Below, one piece after another: positions 15,860 through 24,531 of a stretch of DNA of 64,000 bases. The stretch comes from Sinomonas sp. P10A9 (GTDB lineage: Bacteria > Actinomycetota > Actinomycetes > Actinomycetales > Micrococcaceae): assembly GCF_041022165.1 (NCBI RefSeq), contig NZ_CP163302.1, positions 3,596,001-3,660,000 on the forward strand, given 5' to 3'. Below the pieces are notes generated by a model. It was given only the letters and a program-made list of their open reading frames with translations, did no database searches and was not told where the DNA came from. The number at the start of each line of letters is the position of its first letter. Position 1 is the first letter of the stretch. The position numbers and the translations under genes are program-made.

Positions 15860-17668
15860 TCAGCGGGTGAAGACCCCCGAGAAGATGTCGGAGTTGCCGA
15901 ACCGCGATGCCGCGCCGCACGCAGCGGGCGGGAACGGTCTGGCCGGGGTCGTGTCGGTGACGGCCGACGGTTGGCTGTCCTCGCCCCAGTCAGTGCCCAC
16001 CGACTGGTTCGCCGCCGTTCCGGACGGCGTACGCAGCGCGGTGCGGTAGTCGTTCACAGCGGCGCAGTTGTCCGCGTTACGCACGTCGTTCCAGGCCGGA
16101 TAGACCGACGTGTTGCTCGCCACGGCCGCGTTGTAGTCGCCGAGGAACTCGCTGACGAGGCTGTTGGAGCTGGACGCTCGCGCGTCGCCGGACGTGCCAC
16201 GGTGAAGCACAGACACCGCGCCGCTGAGATTGCCGTCGAGTGCGACCACGACGCCCTCCATGGGGCGGCGTGCGCTGAGGTCCGTGTAGACGGCGTGGAA
16301 GGCGTTGTACACGGCGTAGGCGGACCGGCCGTCCGGGCTGATGGCCACGGCGGTGAAGTTGGGACGGTCGCCCGTGGCCTGGACGGCCCTCGGGTTCGAC
16401 CACGTCGCGCCGCCGTCGGTCGAGGTCTGCAGCAGCGACTCCTCCGCCCCGAGACCGTTGCGCGCGTCGCTCCAGCCGAGCAGGATGCGGTCGGTCGCAC
16501 CGGCCCCGGACGGGGCACCGTTGGCGATGTCCACGCTCGGGAAGCTGTCCGTCCGGGCGCCTGCGAAGCCGTCGAACGTGAAGCGGCCCGCGAATGCATC
16601 GAACACGCCGACGTCGGTCACGTCTGCGACTGGCCGGGGTGTGCCGAACTGCTTGCCACCGTTCGTCGACACGGCCATCATCTGCACGCTCTGGGTTCCC
16701 ACGGTGCCCTCGAAGAACAGGTAGACGTTGCCCTTCGAGTCGGTGCGGATCATGGAGCCCTGTCGACCCCCGTTGTGGGCGTTGTCGTGTGCGGAGCTCA
16801 CTTGGACGGGGTTCGACCAGGTGACGCCGCCGTCGTCTGAGTAGGCCGCCATGATGGGCTCTGGCTCAGAGGGCGAGTGCGTGTTGTTGGCCGCGCGGAA
16901 CGAGGTCCACGATGCGTAGACGCGCCCGAAGTAGTGGCTCGAGGCCGCGTTGTCCGCCCACATGTTGTTCTTGTCGTTGAACACGACGGGGTTGAGGCGG
17001 CCGCTCGCGATGGCGGGGCTGCTCCACGCCGAATTCTTGCCGGCCAGGGCGCTGGCGATGTCGTCGGTGTGCGATACGGCCACCGCGTAGTTCGGCGTCA
17101 CGAGCGTGTTCGCACCCGGGAAATTGCCCACGAGGTTCGAGTAGTAGTAGCGGCTGCCGTTGCTCCACGAGAAGTGGCCCTGGGCGTCAGGGGCCGGGCC
17201 GACGGCCAGATTCGGGTCGCCGTTGGAAACGAGGCCGGCCTCGGCGTAGTTGGGGAGGGTGCCGATCGGCCCGCCCTGTACACCCTGGCCTGTGCGTGCC
17301 GAGTACCCGGTGTACGCGGGCTGCTTCCAGGTCGTGCCGTTGTCCGTCGAGATGTAGACGCCGCTCAGGCCCACCCCTGGCGTGAACGGGCAGGACCCGG
17401 CCCCACTCGAGGTCTGCCTGCATGGCGCGAGGTCGATCTCTTCGTTGGCTCCCGCGATGAGTGTTCCCGAGATGGGGTCACGGGCGATGGATGGCTCATT
17501 CTGCTTGTTACGCGGGAACATGGTCCAAGGACTGCCCGAGGTCACCAGGGCGTCACTGGAGGAGGGCGGCGCCGGGGGTGCTGCGCTGACGCCGGTGGCA
17601 GCCGAGAACACTAGGGCAGAGGCCGCAGCCAGGGCGCCAAGACGCCACAGGGACGAATGAATGGACAT
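15860..17668 (-). CDS. Secreted BNR/Asp-box repeat protein (sialidase-like propeller)
   Basis: Exported protein of 602 residues. A Sec signal peptide (residues 1-30, positive start then hydrophobic core) ends at VSA-AP. The rest shows Asp-box turns of the form S-x-D-x-G-x-x-W: STDNGTTW, SDDGGVTW and STDGGATW, plus a weaker STNGGKQF. This points to a beta-propeller of the sialidase/BNR superfamily. No clear sialidase arginine triad or tyrosine nucleophile could be assigned, so glycosidase activity is not claimed. AGGAG precedes the ATG. It is monocistronic, and its job at the cell surface is unknown. Confidence 0.82.
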   Translation of the reverse strand: MSIHSSLWRLGALAAASALVFSAATGVSAAPPAPPSSSDALVTSGSPWTMFPRNKQNEPSIARDPISGTLIAGANEEIDLAPCRQTSSGAGSCPFTPGVGLSGVYISTDNGTTWKQPAYTGYSARTGQGVQGGPIGTLPNYAEAGLVSNGDPNLAVGPAPDAQGHFSWSNGSRYYYSNLVGNFPGANTLVTPNYAVAVSHTDDIASALAGKNSAWSSPAIASGRLNPVVFNDKNNMWADNAASSHYFGRVYASWTSFRAANNTHSPSEPEPIMAAYSDDGGVTWSNPVQVSSAHDNAHNGGRQGSMIRTDSKGNVYLFFEGTVGTQSVQMMAVSTNGGKQFGTPRPVADVTDVGVFDAFAGRFTFDGFAGARTDSFPSVDIANGAPSGAGATDRILLGWSDARNGLGAEESLLQTSTDGGATWSNPRAVQATGDRPNFTAVAISPDGRSAYAVYNAFHAVYTDLSARRPMEGVVVALDGNLSGAVSVLHRGTSGDARASSSNSLVSEFLGDYNAAVASNTSVYPAWNDVRNADNCAAVNDYRTALRTPSGTAANQSVGTDWGEDSQPSAVTDTTPARPFPPAACGAASRFGNSDIFSGVFTR

Positions 17669-18141
17669 GAGAGGAAGCTCCTCGAACGGGGCCTACGGTC
17701 CGCGCCGTCGGGCACGGACACCAAAGGATCGCCGACCGCGCCGAGCACGGACGGACGGTGGTGCGTGCGCGCTGCGAAGCGCTTCCCTCAGCGCCCTGCA
17801 CCGCGTCGCGTCGGCGTCGACATCCCGCCGACCAAGATCACAGTCCCTGCCATGCCCGGTCGCGCCGGGACAGGCCACCGCCAACACTAGGCCCCGACCG
17901 CGGGCTCGACAACGGCCCGGGATGCCATCTTCCGGTCATTCGCCGGACGTCGGGGTCGGGCCCGAGCCCTCGCGCCGTCCGCGGTCCGCTGGACGCCCGG
18001 CGCCGCGTCCTCGTGAGGGTTGCCCCACCCAGCCGCTCTGGGCAGGATAGGAACCGGCGCACCCAGCGCGCCCGGTCCGGGCGATCGCCCGGGCGCGATC
18101 TGACCACTCGAGGCGGGAACGTCCGCCGGGAGGAGAGCAGC
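17669..18141. promoter_or_regulatory. 473-base gap upstream of the BNR and CsbD genes
   Basis: Divergent upstream region with no gene I can support. GAAGCGCTTC (17776-17785) is a perfect 10-bp palindrome, and GGGCGATCGCCCGG near 18080 is another short one. A stress-sigma-type promoter for csbD would be expected near its start, but I cannot point to a convincing one. An open frame running through here into csbD has an Arg/Pro-rich, gene-unlike upstream part. Confidence 0.35.
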
Positions 18142-18336
18142 ATGGGACTCGGCGACAAGATCAGCAACAAGGCAGAGGAGCTCGGAGGAAAGGCCAAGGA
18201 GACCACCGGCCGGGCTACCGACAACCCGGACCTCGAGGCCGAGGGCCAGGCCGATCAGGCCTCGGCTGGCCTCAAGCAGGCTGGCGAAAAGCTCAAGGAC
18301 GCCGTCAAGGACATCAAGGACGGCTTCTCGAAGTAG
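18142..18336 (+). CDS. CsbD-family stress protein
   Basis: A 64-residue highly charged protein (MGLGDKISNKAEELGGKAKE at the start; TDNPDLEAEGQADQ is the family core). CsbD proteins are abundant small general-stress proteins, under sigma-B-type control in Bacillus; molecular role unknown. GGGAGGAG lies eight bases before the ATG, which decides the start within a much longer open frame. A strong hairpin follows the gene. Confidence 0.88.
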   Translation: MGLGDKISNKAEELGGKAKETTGRATDNPDLEAEGQADQASAGLKQAGEKLKDAVKDIKDGFSK

Positions 18337-18375
18337 CCCCGGCTCCTCGCCTGCACGCCGAAGAGAAGGGCAGAA

Positions 18376-18425
18376 GCACGACGCCGCCGGGTCGCCTCGC
18401 GGGAGGCGACCGGGCGGCGTCGTGC
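18376..18425. terminator. Long hairpin between CsbD and the tail-collar gene
   Basis: Arms of 23 bp (18376-18398 and 18403-18425) pair with one mismatch around a GCGG loop. The stem contains GCACGACGCCGCC, a relative of the window's dispersed repeat. The genes on either side converge on it. Confidence 0.72.
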
Positions 18426-18443
18426 GCTGGAGAATGCCGGAGG

Positions 18444-19031
18444 TCAGTTCCGGGACGGGAAGACGCCCACCGTGCAGATCGAATAGGTCATGTTGTTCGG
18501 CGCCGCACTACGCAGGTCAGGGAGCGCGAAGTTCGTCGTCCCATTGCCGCCGTAGGTGGTTCCCAGGAGCGAGAACAGGGCGGCGTTCTGGTTGATGGAC
18601 AGGAGCTGGCCGTTGGCCGGGGTGCCCTGGGCCACGCTGCCTGCCGTCAGCAGCACCTCGCCGATATAGCACTCGATGGCGCGCCCCGCAGCAGCGGTGT
18701 TCGTGTTAGTCCCGAAGGCCGTCGTGCCGGGACCCGCCGGGCCTTGGATCCCCTGGGGGCCTTGGGGGCCCGCAGGTCCGGCCGGGCCCTGGGCGTTCCA
18801 CTGGGTCAGCGTTTGGGCGTTCGAGCAGTGGGGCTGCGTGTTGAGCTCAATGGTGGCTGCCTGGACGTTGGCGCCGTTGGTGCAGGCATAGAAGACACCG
18901 CCGGCAGAGGCCGGGGTCACGGCATTGGCAACCGTGACTCCCCCTGCAGCGAGCAGCACGGCAGCGGCACCAACGGAGACGGCGCGGACGCGGGATCGCT
19001 TCAGGGACGAGACGAGGGCAGTGAACGACAT
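18444..19031 (-). CDS. Secreted protein with collagen-like repeat and phage tail-collar domain
   Basis: A 195-residue exported protein. The signal peptide (residues 1-37, KRSRVRAV then a hydrophobic core) ends near VANA. After a short cysteine-containing segment come Gly-x-y triplets (QGPAGPAGPQGPQGIQGPAG, near residues 81-100). The C-terminal domain reads TAGSVAQGTPANGQLLSIN, LFSLLGTTYGGNGTTNFALP and DLR, a tail-collar fold as in microcystin-dependent protein MdpB and phage short tail fibres. Collagen triplets usually trimerise, as do collar domains, so a surface trimer is likely. There are no other phage genes nearby. Function is unknown; surface adhesion is a reasonable guess. Confidence 0.82.
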   Translation of the reverse strand: MSFTALVSSLKRSRVRAVSVGAAAVLLAAGGVTVANAVTPASAGGVFYACTNGANVQAATIELNTQPHCSNAQTLTQWNAQGPAGPAGPQGPQGIQGPAGPGTTAFGTNTNTAAAGRAIECYIGEVLLTAGSVAQGTPANGQLLSINQNAALFSLLGTTYGGNGTTNFALPDLRSAAPNNMTYSICTVGVFPSRN

Positions 19032-19105
19032 GGACGTGCCTTTCGACGCTTTGAGACCGCGGCTACTCCCCGCACTGGACGCTACGTCCGCTCCCCAGGA
19101 TCTGG

Positions 19106-19123
19106 AATAGACCTAGGTCTATT
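19106..19123. promoter_or_regulatory. 18-bp perfect palindrome upstream of ligD and the collar gene
   Basis: AATAGACCTAGGTCTATT is exactly self-complementary. It lies 75 bases upstream of the collar-protein ATG (minus strand) and 99 bases upstream of the ligD ATG. It is AT-rich at both ends in otherwise GC-rich DNA. A dimeric regulator site is likely; no candidate regulator is local. Confidence 0.6.
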
Positions 19124-19144
19124 GCCTGCGCGGGGCCGGTCCCT

Positions 19145-19200
19145 TTCCCACCCTCCCGGCGGCCCTTCCCACCCTCCCGGCGCCCCTTCCCACCCTCCCG
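19145..19200. repeat. Three tandem 21-bp repeats with G-quadruplex motif on the minus strand
   Basis: TTCCCACCCTCCCG occurs at 19145, 19166 and 19187, spaced exactly 21 bp, ending 22 bases before the ligD ATG. The minus strand of each unit reads GGGAGGGTGGGAAGGG (runs of three G with one- or two-base loops), a strong G-quadruplex pattern. It lies in the template strand of the ligD leader. Confidence 0.7.
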
Positions 19201-19222
19201 CCCTGCGTGGCAGGGTAACCGC

Positions 19223-21865
19223 ATGGCATCGCAGCGCGAGACCGTCCAGATCGACGGCCGCAGGATCAGCCTGTCCAACCTGGACAAGGTCATGTACCCG
19301 GCTGCGGGGACCACGAAGGGCGATGTCATCGAGTACTACCGGACGGTGGCGCCCGTGATGATTCCGGCCGTCCGCGACCGGCCGGCCACGCGCAAGAGGT
19401 GGGTCCACGGCGTCGGCACCGCAGACGAGCCCGGCGAGGTGTTCTTCCAGAAGAACCTCGACCCGCGGTCCACTCCCGAGTGGGTCCAGCGCGTCACGCT
19501 CCACCACCGCCATTCCACCAACACGTACCCCCTCGTCAACGACCTGCCCACGTTGATCTGGCTCGCCCAGATCGCGGCACTCGAGATCCACGTCCCGCAG
19601 TGGCGTGCAGTCGAGACCGACACGATGATCAACCCAGACCGCCTGGTAATAGACCTCGACCCGGGGCCCGGCGCAGGGCTGCCGGAGTGCGTCGAGGTCG
19701 CACTCCTCGTCAAGCCGATCTTCGATGACCTGGGCCTCGCATCCGTGCCCGTCACGAGTGGGTCCAAGGGCATCCACCTCTACGCGCGGCTCGACGGCAG
19801 CCAGGAGTGGGAGCAGGTCTCCGCCGTGGCGCGCGAGTTGGCCAAGTCCCTCGAGGCCGATCACCCCGACCTCGTGGTCGCAGACCAGAAGAAGACCCTC
19901 CGCGAGGGCCGCGTCCTCGTCGACTGGAGCCAGAACAGCGGCCAGAAGACCACCATCGCGCCGTACTCCCTCCGCGGTCGCCTCCAGCCGATGGTCGCCG
20001 CGCCTCGAACGTGGGAGGAGATCGGCGCGCCCGATCTGGCACACGTGCGCTACACCGAGATGGCGGGGCGGCTCTCGACGTTCGGGGACCTCTTCGCGCC
20101 GCTCCACCCCACACCCCTGAACCCGACCACCCTCCCCGGCACGCACGACGCCGTCGGGTCGTCTCGCCCGCGCCCGCGCGCCTCCGCGGGCGCTCCCCGC
20201 GACGGCGCGCGTTCGTCCGGCGAGGACGACGACGGTACGGGCCACGCGCCGTCGTCCGCCCAAGTCCCGACGCGGGACGGCGACCGGCTGACCGCATACC
20301 GCGCCAAGCGCGACGCGGCCAAGACCCCGGAGCCCGTGCCGCCCGAAGCTGTATCTTCGGCTACGCCACGCGCCGGCGACGCGTTCGTGATCCACGAGCA
20401 CCACGCGCGGCGGCTGCACTGGGACCTGCGGCTCGAGCACGAGGGTGTGCTGTCGTCGTTCGCGATCCCGAAGGGCATCCCGGCCACAACCGGGCGGAAC
20501 CATCTCGCCGTCCATACCGAGGACCATCCGCTCGAATACCTCACGTTCTCGGGCACGATCCCGCACGGCGAGTACGGCGCGGGCGAGATGTCGGTATGGG
20601 ACACGGGCACGTATGAGGTTGAGAAGTGGCGCGAGGACGAGATCATCGTCATCCTGCACGGGCTGCCCGGCGGCGGCCTCGAGTCGGTGGCGGAGGGGAT
20701 CGGCCGGGCGGGTGAGGGCGTGCGGCTCGCGCTCATCCGCACCGATACCGGGTCGGGCAGTGTGTCCGGTGGCAGGGAGAACTGGCTCGCGCACCTCATG
20801 AAGGACCAGGCCAAGGGCCACTGGCGGCGCGGGGCCCTCGGTGCGCCAGACCACCCAGCCGAGACCGGGGCCCCTGCGCCCGAGATCGCGGCTCCGGGCG
20901 CGCGAGGGGGGCCACCGCCGTCGCCCATGCTCGCACAGGCCGGCACCGAGGGGCTGGTGCGGGACGGAGACTGGGCGTTCGAGATGAAGTGGGACGGCAT
21001 CCGTGCGATCGTGGATGCCCGGGCCGAGCCGTTGCGCCTCTTGAGCCGCAACGGGATCGACCAGACGGCCACCTACCCCGAACTCGCGGGGCTCGCGGAG
21101 CTGGGGCCCGCGGTGCTCGACGGCGAGATCGTCGCCCAGGACGCGAGGGGCCGGCCCGACTTCGGGCTCCTCCAGCAGCGGATGAACCTGGTCGGGCCGG
21201 CCGACGTCGAACGTGCCCGCCGCAGCGTCCCGGTCCGCATCATCCTGTTCGACCTCCTCGAGTACGAGGGCAGAGACCTCACACGCCTCCCGTTCCGCGA
21301 GCGCCGCGCCGCGCTCGAGCTGCTCGCCGCGGGCGGTCTGCCGGCCAACGTGCAGCTCTCCCCCGTCTTCGACGGCAGCATCGACCACGTCCTCGACGCG
21401 TCCGCCGAGCATGGCCTCGAGGGCGTGGTCGCGAAGCGGCGCGGCTCCGCCTACGAGCCCGGCCGCCGCTCGGGCGCGTGGCTCAAGATCAAGCACACCC
21501 AGACCCAGGAGGTGGTGGTCGCCGGCTGGCGGGAGGGCAAGGGCGGCCGTGAGGGGACGCTCGGCTCCCTCCTCGTGGGCATCCCGGACGACGACGGCGT
21601 GCTGCGGTACGCGGGGCGGGTCGGCTCGGGCTTCACGGACCGCATGCTCGCCGAGATCTCAGGACGCCTGCGGCCCCTCGAGCGCGCGACGAGTCCCCTG
21701 GCGGACATCCCGCGCGAGGACACCCGGGATGCCCACTGGGTCACCCCGAAGCTCGTCGCCGAGGTGCGGTACGGCGAGCTGACGTCCGCGGGCCGGCTGC
21801 GCCACCCGGTGTGGCGGGGGTGGCGGCCGGACAAGGAGCCCAAGGACGTGGTCCGGGAGGCGTGA
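19223..21865 (+). CDS. ligD: Multifunctional ATP-dependent DNA ligase LigD (Pol-PE-Lig)
   Basis: End-joining enzyme of 880 residues with three domains in the mycobacterial order. A polymerase/primase domain covers residues 1-300 (WVHGVGTADEPGEVFFQKN, IDLDPGPGAG, SGSKGIHLYARL). A 3'-phosphoesterase domain spans about 385-510 (FVIHEHHARRLHWDLRLEHEG, HGEYGAGEM). An ATP-dependent ligase domain runs from about 565 with the adenylation lysine in EMKWDGIR (near 588), LDGEIVAQD and EGVVAKRRGSAYEPGR. It works with Ku to trim, fill and seal double-strand breaks. The Pol-PE linker (about 300-385) is Ser/Arg/Asp-rich and carries a copy of the window's dispersed repeat. The start ATG has only weak ribosome-binding signals. 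Confidence 0.95.
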   Translation: MASQRETVQIDGRRISLSNLDKVMYPAAGTTKGDVIEYYRTVAPVMIPAVRDRPATRKRWVHGVGTADEPGEVFFQKNLDPRSTPEWVQRVTLHHRHSTNTYPLVNDLPTLIWLAQIAALEIHVPQWRAVETDTMINPDRLVIDLDPGPGAGLPECVEVALLVKPIFDDLGLASVPVTSGSKGIHLYARLDGSQEWEQVSAVARELAKSLEADHPDLVVADQKKTLREGRVLVDWSQNSGQKTTIAPYSLRGRLQPMVAAPRTWEEIGAPDLAHVRYTEMAGRLSTFGDLFAPLHPTPLNPTTLPGTHDAVGSSRPRPRASAGAPRDGARSSGEDDDGTGHAPSSAQVPTRDGDRLTAYRAKRDAAKTPEPVPPEAVSSATPRAGDAFVIHEHHARRLHWDLRLEHEGVLSSFAIPKGIPATTGRNHLAVHTEDHPLEYLTFSGTIPHGEYGAGEMSVWDTGTYEVEKWREDEIIVILHGLPGGGLESVAEGIGRAGEGVRLALIRTDTGSGSVSGGRENWLAHLMKDQAKGHWRRGALGAPDHPAETGAPAPEIAAPGARGGPPPSPMLAQAGTEGLVRDGDWAFEMKWDGIRAIVDARAEPLRLLSRNGIDQTATYPELAGLAELGPAVLDGEIVAQDARGRPDFGLLQQRMNLVGPADVERARRSVPVRIILFDLLEYEGRDLTRLPFRERRAALELLAAGGLPANVQLSPVFDGSIDHVLDASAEHGLEGVVAKRRGSAYEPGRRSGAWLKIKHTQTQEVVVAGWREGKGGREGTLGSLLVGIPDDDGVLRYAGRVGSGFTDRMLAEISGRLRPLERATSPLADIPREDTRDAHWVTPKLVAEVRYGELTSAGRLRHPVWRGWRPDKEPKDVVREA
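20240..20259. repeat. Dispersed repeat copy inside the ligD linker
   Basis: GGCCACGCGCCGTCGTCCGC matches the 20-mer found at 43581, 44087 and 59949 (minus strand) with one mismatch. It is translated as part of the low-complexity linker between the polymerase and phosphoesterase domains. Confidence 0.6.
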
Positions 21866-21929
21866 GACGCGGCGCGCAACCCGCGGAAGGACGCACAGAA
21901 GCTGACCCTCAGGAGCTGACCCTCAGAGA

Positions 21930-21942
21930 ATTGTTGAACAAT
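21930..21942. promoter_or_regulatory. GntR-type operator upstream of pxpA
   Basis: ATTGTTGAACAAT contains the 11-bp palindrome TTGTT-G-AACAA, the same as two sites before the DUF969 gene. It lies 55 bases before the pxpA ATG, where it would overlap the promoter. The size and symmetry suit a FadR-type GntR dimer, encoded at 26353-27030. Confidence 0.75.
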
Positions 21943-21997
21943 CTGGGGAAGTGATGCATGCTGGATACAACACACCCCTGAGACGGAGATCACTACC

Positions 21998-22753
21998 ATG
22001 GCCACCATCGACCTCAACAGCGACGTCGGCGAGTCGTACGGCAACTGGACGTTCGGCGACGACGCGGCGATCTTCGAGAGCGTCTCGAGCGCCAACGTCG
22101 CGTGCGGCTTCCACGCCGGTGATCCCCGCGGTATCCGCGCAACGCTCGAGGCCGCGGCCTCGGCCGGCGTCGTCGTCGGGGCGCACCCGGCCTACCGTGA
22201 CCTCGCGGGCTTCGGACGGCGTTTCATCGACGTCGCGCCGGACGAGCTGACCGACGAGGTCATCTACCAGATCGGCGCCCTGCAGGGCCTAGCCCGCGCG
22301 GCGGGCACCGAGGTCCGCTACGTCAAGCCCCACGGCGGGCTCTACAACGCGATCGTCCACCACGAGGCCCAGGCGAAGGCCGTCGCGAAGGCAGTCGCCG
22401 AGGTCGCTCCCCACCTGCCGCTCCTCGTCCTGCCCAACTCAGAGATCCAACGGGCCGCCGAGGCCGCGGGCCTGCGCACTGTCGTGGAGGCCTTCGCCGA
22501 CCGCGCCTACACTCCCGAAGGCACGCTCGTGTCCCGCCGCGAGCCGGGCTCGGTGCTCCACGACCTCGACGAGATCGTCGAGCACGTCCTGCGCCTCCTC
22601 GACGGCAAGGTCCGCGCCATCGACGGCACTCACGTGGCCGTCACGGCAGACAGCATCTGCGTGCACGGCGACACCCCCGGCGCCGTCGCCATGGCGGCCC
22701 GCATCCGGGCCTCGATCACGGGCGCCGGATTCGACATCGCGAGCTTCGCGTGA
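21998..22753 (+). CDS. pxpA: 5-oxoprolinase subunit A (LamB/YcsF family)
   Basis: Subunit of 251 residues of the bacterial ATP-dependent 5-oxoprolinase PxpABC, which opens 5-oxoproline (pyroglutamate) to glutamate in the cytosol. It begins [17 protein letters not shown] with the family pattern, followed by [36 protein letters not shown] and [19 protein letters not shown]. Length matches the family (about 250). CGGAGATC precedes the ATG. Its stop overlaps the GTG of the PxpBC fusion by four bases, so the subunits are translated together. An operator palindrome lies upstream. Confidence 0.94.
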   Translation: MATIDLNSDVGESYGNWTFGDDAAIFESVSSANVACGFHAGDPRGIRATLEAAASAGVVVGAHPAYRDLAGFGRRFIDVAPDELTDEVIYQIGALQGLARAAGTEVRYVKPHGGLYNAIVHHEAQAKAVAKAVAEVAPHLPLLVLPNSEIQRAAEAAGLRTVVEAFADRAYTPEGTLVSRREPGSVLHDLDEIVEHVLRLLDGKVRAIDGTHVAVTADSICVHGDTPGAVAMAARIRASITGAGFDIASFA

Positions 22754-24531
22754 CGGCCCTCAGCGGTGCCCCCAGCACCCCCGGGACCGAATCGCGCGCG
22801 GACCCGATCATCAGCCTGCGCGCCGCGGGCGACCGCGCGGTACTCGTCGAACTGCGGACCCTCGGCGGCGTCCTCGCCCTCACGTCCCACCTCGCCGCGG
22901 CCGAGCACGCCGGTGACATCGACGTCGTCGACGTGGTGGCCGCCGCGACCACGGTGCTGATCGTCGCGGAGTCCGCGAGCGCCGTCGCCCGCGCCGCCGC
23001 CTACGTCCGTTCACTGCACCTCGAGGACGCGGCGCACACCCCGGGACGTCTCGTGCGCATCACGACCGTCTACGACGGGGCCGACCTCGACGAGCTCGCC
23101 CAGCTCGCAGGCCTCTCCCCCGAAGCGCTCGTCGCCTCGCACAGCGGCACGGTGTGGGACGCGGCGTTCGGCGGCTTCGCGCCCGGGTTCACCTACCTGA
23201 CGCACGACGCCGCGCCCTCGGTCCCGCGGCGCACCTCGCCGCGCACGGTGGTACCGGCAGGCTCGGTGGCGCTCGCCGGCGCCTATTCCGCCGTGTACCC
23301 GGGGGAGTCGCCCGGCGGATGGCAGCTCATCGGTCACACCGACGCGGTCATGTGGGACCTCTCGCGCGAGGACCCCGCCCTCGTCCAGCCCGGCGACAGG
23401 GTCCAGTTCGTCCCGGTCCGGGAGAGTACTTCGCTCGCGGCCACCGCCGCGGACGGCGGGCTTGTGCAGGGTGCGGGCCCCTCGCAGCCCGCAGAGCCCA
23501 ACACTTCTGGCGAGCGAGGGCCCGCCGAGGCGAGCCGGCCAGCAGAGGCGGGGCTCGTCGTCGTGCGCCCCGGCATGCAGACCACGATCCAGGACCTCGG
23601 GCGGCCCGGCCGCGCGGCGCTCGGCGTGAGCCCGGCGGGGGCGCTCGACCGTGGCGCGCTGCGGCAGGCCAACCGGATCGCGGGCAACGCGCCCGGCGAC
23701 CCCGCACTCGAGGTCCTCCTCGGGGGACTCGAGCTGCGCGCCGCGTCGGACCAGGTCCTCGCGGTCACGGGCGCCCGGGTTCCGCTGCGCATCACGGCGG
23801 CCCCCGCCGCGGTCGTCGAGCCCGAGGCGCCCACGGGGGCGGACGGACCAGAGACCCCTCAAGCGCGCGCCAAAGACCCCTCAACCGTGAGGGAGGCGCC
23901 GTTGGACACGCCGTTCGCGCTCCTCGCGGGCGAGACGCTGAGCCTCGGCATCGCCACCGAGGGGCTGAGGGCGTACGTCGCGGTGCGCGGCGGCATCAAC
24001 GCGCCTCTGGTCCTCGGCAGTGCGAGCACCGACTCCCTCTCCGGGATCGGCCCTGCCCCGCTCGCGGAGGGCCAGACCCTCCGCGTCCGGCCGATGCTCG
24101 GCGCGCACGTCGTCGGTCTCCCCGAGGTCCCCCGTCCGCTTCCGGGCGGGGCTATGGGCGGCGCCACGGTGCTGCGTGTGCTCCCCGGGCCTCGCGAGGA
24201 CTGGTTCACGGATGCCTCGGCCCGCGCGTTCTTCGGGCAGGAATGGACCGTCACGCCGCAGTCGAACCGCGTCGGGCTCCGGCTCGACGGCGCACCCCTC
24301 GAGCGAGCCCGCGAGGGCGAGCTCACGAGCGAGGGCACGGTACGCGGCTCGGTGCAGGTCCCTGCGAACGGCCTGCCGGTGCTGTTCCTCGCCGACGCGC
24401 CGGTGACCGGCGGATACCCGGTGATCGGCGTCGTCGTGAGCGCCGACCTCGACCTCGCCGCCCAACTCCCTCCCGGCGCCACGGTGCGCTTTGTCCCCCT
24501 GACCAGCTCCGAAGGAACCTCTCATGCGTAA
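22750..24531 (+). CDS. pxpBC: Fused 5-oxoprolinase subunits B and C (KipI-KipA fusion)
   Basis: A 593-residue fusion of the two other oxoprolinase subunits, which are separate genes in most bacteria. Residues 1-215 are PxpB/KipI (allophanate hydrolase subunit 1 type; [29 protein letters not shown]). After a Ser/Pro/Glu linker, residues about 250-585 are PxpC/KipA ([51 protein letters not shown]). The same KipI-KipA pair forms the carboxyltransferase part of urea carboxylase. The start is a GTG overlapping the pxpA stop, and the end overlaps the biotin carboxylase gene by eight bases. Confidence 0.93.
   Translation: MTALSGAPSTPGTESRADPIISLRAAGDRAVLVELRTLGGVLALTSHLAAAEHAGDIDVVDVVAAATTVLIVAESASAVARAAAYVRSLHLEDAAHTPGRLVRITTVYDGADLDELAQLAGLSPEALVASHSGTVWDAAFGGFAPGFTYLTHDAAPSVPRRTSPRTVVPAGSVALAGAYSAVYPGESPGGWQLIGHTDAVMWDLSREDPALVQPGDRVQFVPVRESTSLAATAADGGLVQGAGPSQPAEPNTSGERGPAEASRPAEAGLVVVRPGMQTTIQDLGRPGRAALGVSPAGALDRGALRQANRIAGNAPGDPALEVLLGGLELRAASDQVLAVTGARVPLRITAAPAAVVEPEAPTGADGPETPQARAKDPSTVREAPLDTPFALLAGETLSLGIATEGLRAYVAVRGGINAPLVLGSASTDSLSGIGPAPLAEGQTLRVRPMLGAHVVGLPEVPRPLPGGAMGGATVLRVLPGPREDWFTDASARAFFGQEWTVTPQSNRVGLRLDGAPLERAREGELTSEGTVRGSVQVPANGLPVLFLADAPVTGGYPVIGVVVSADLDLAAQLPPGATVRFVPLTSSEGTSHA

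Noticed and set aside
17758..18336. 192-codon frame ending with CsbD
   Set aside because: Only the last 64 codons (from 18142, after GGGAGGAG) look like CsbD; the rest is Arg/Pro-rich.
18444..19031. Prophage remnant suspected from the tail-collar domain
   Set aside because: No capsid, terminase, integrase or other tail genes, and the protein has its own signal peptide.
19082..21496. 804-codon minus-strand frame opposite ligD
   Set aside because: Translation is Arg/Glu/Val-rich without recognisable domains, while LigD motifs are complete on the plus strand.
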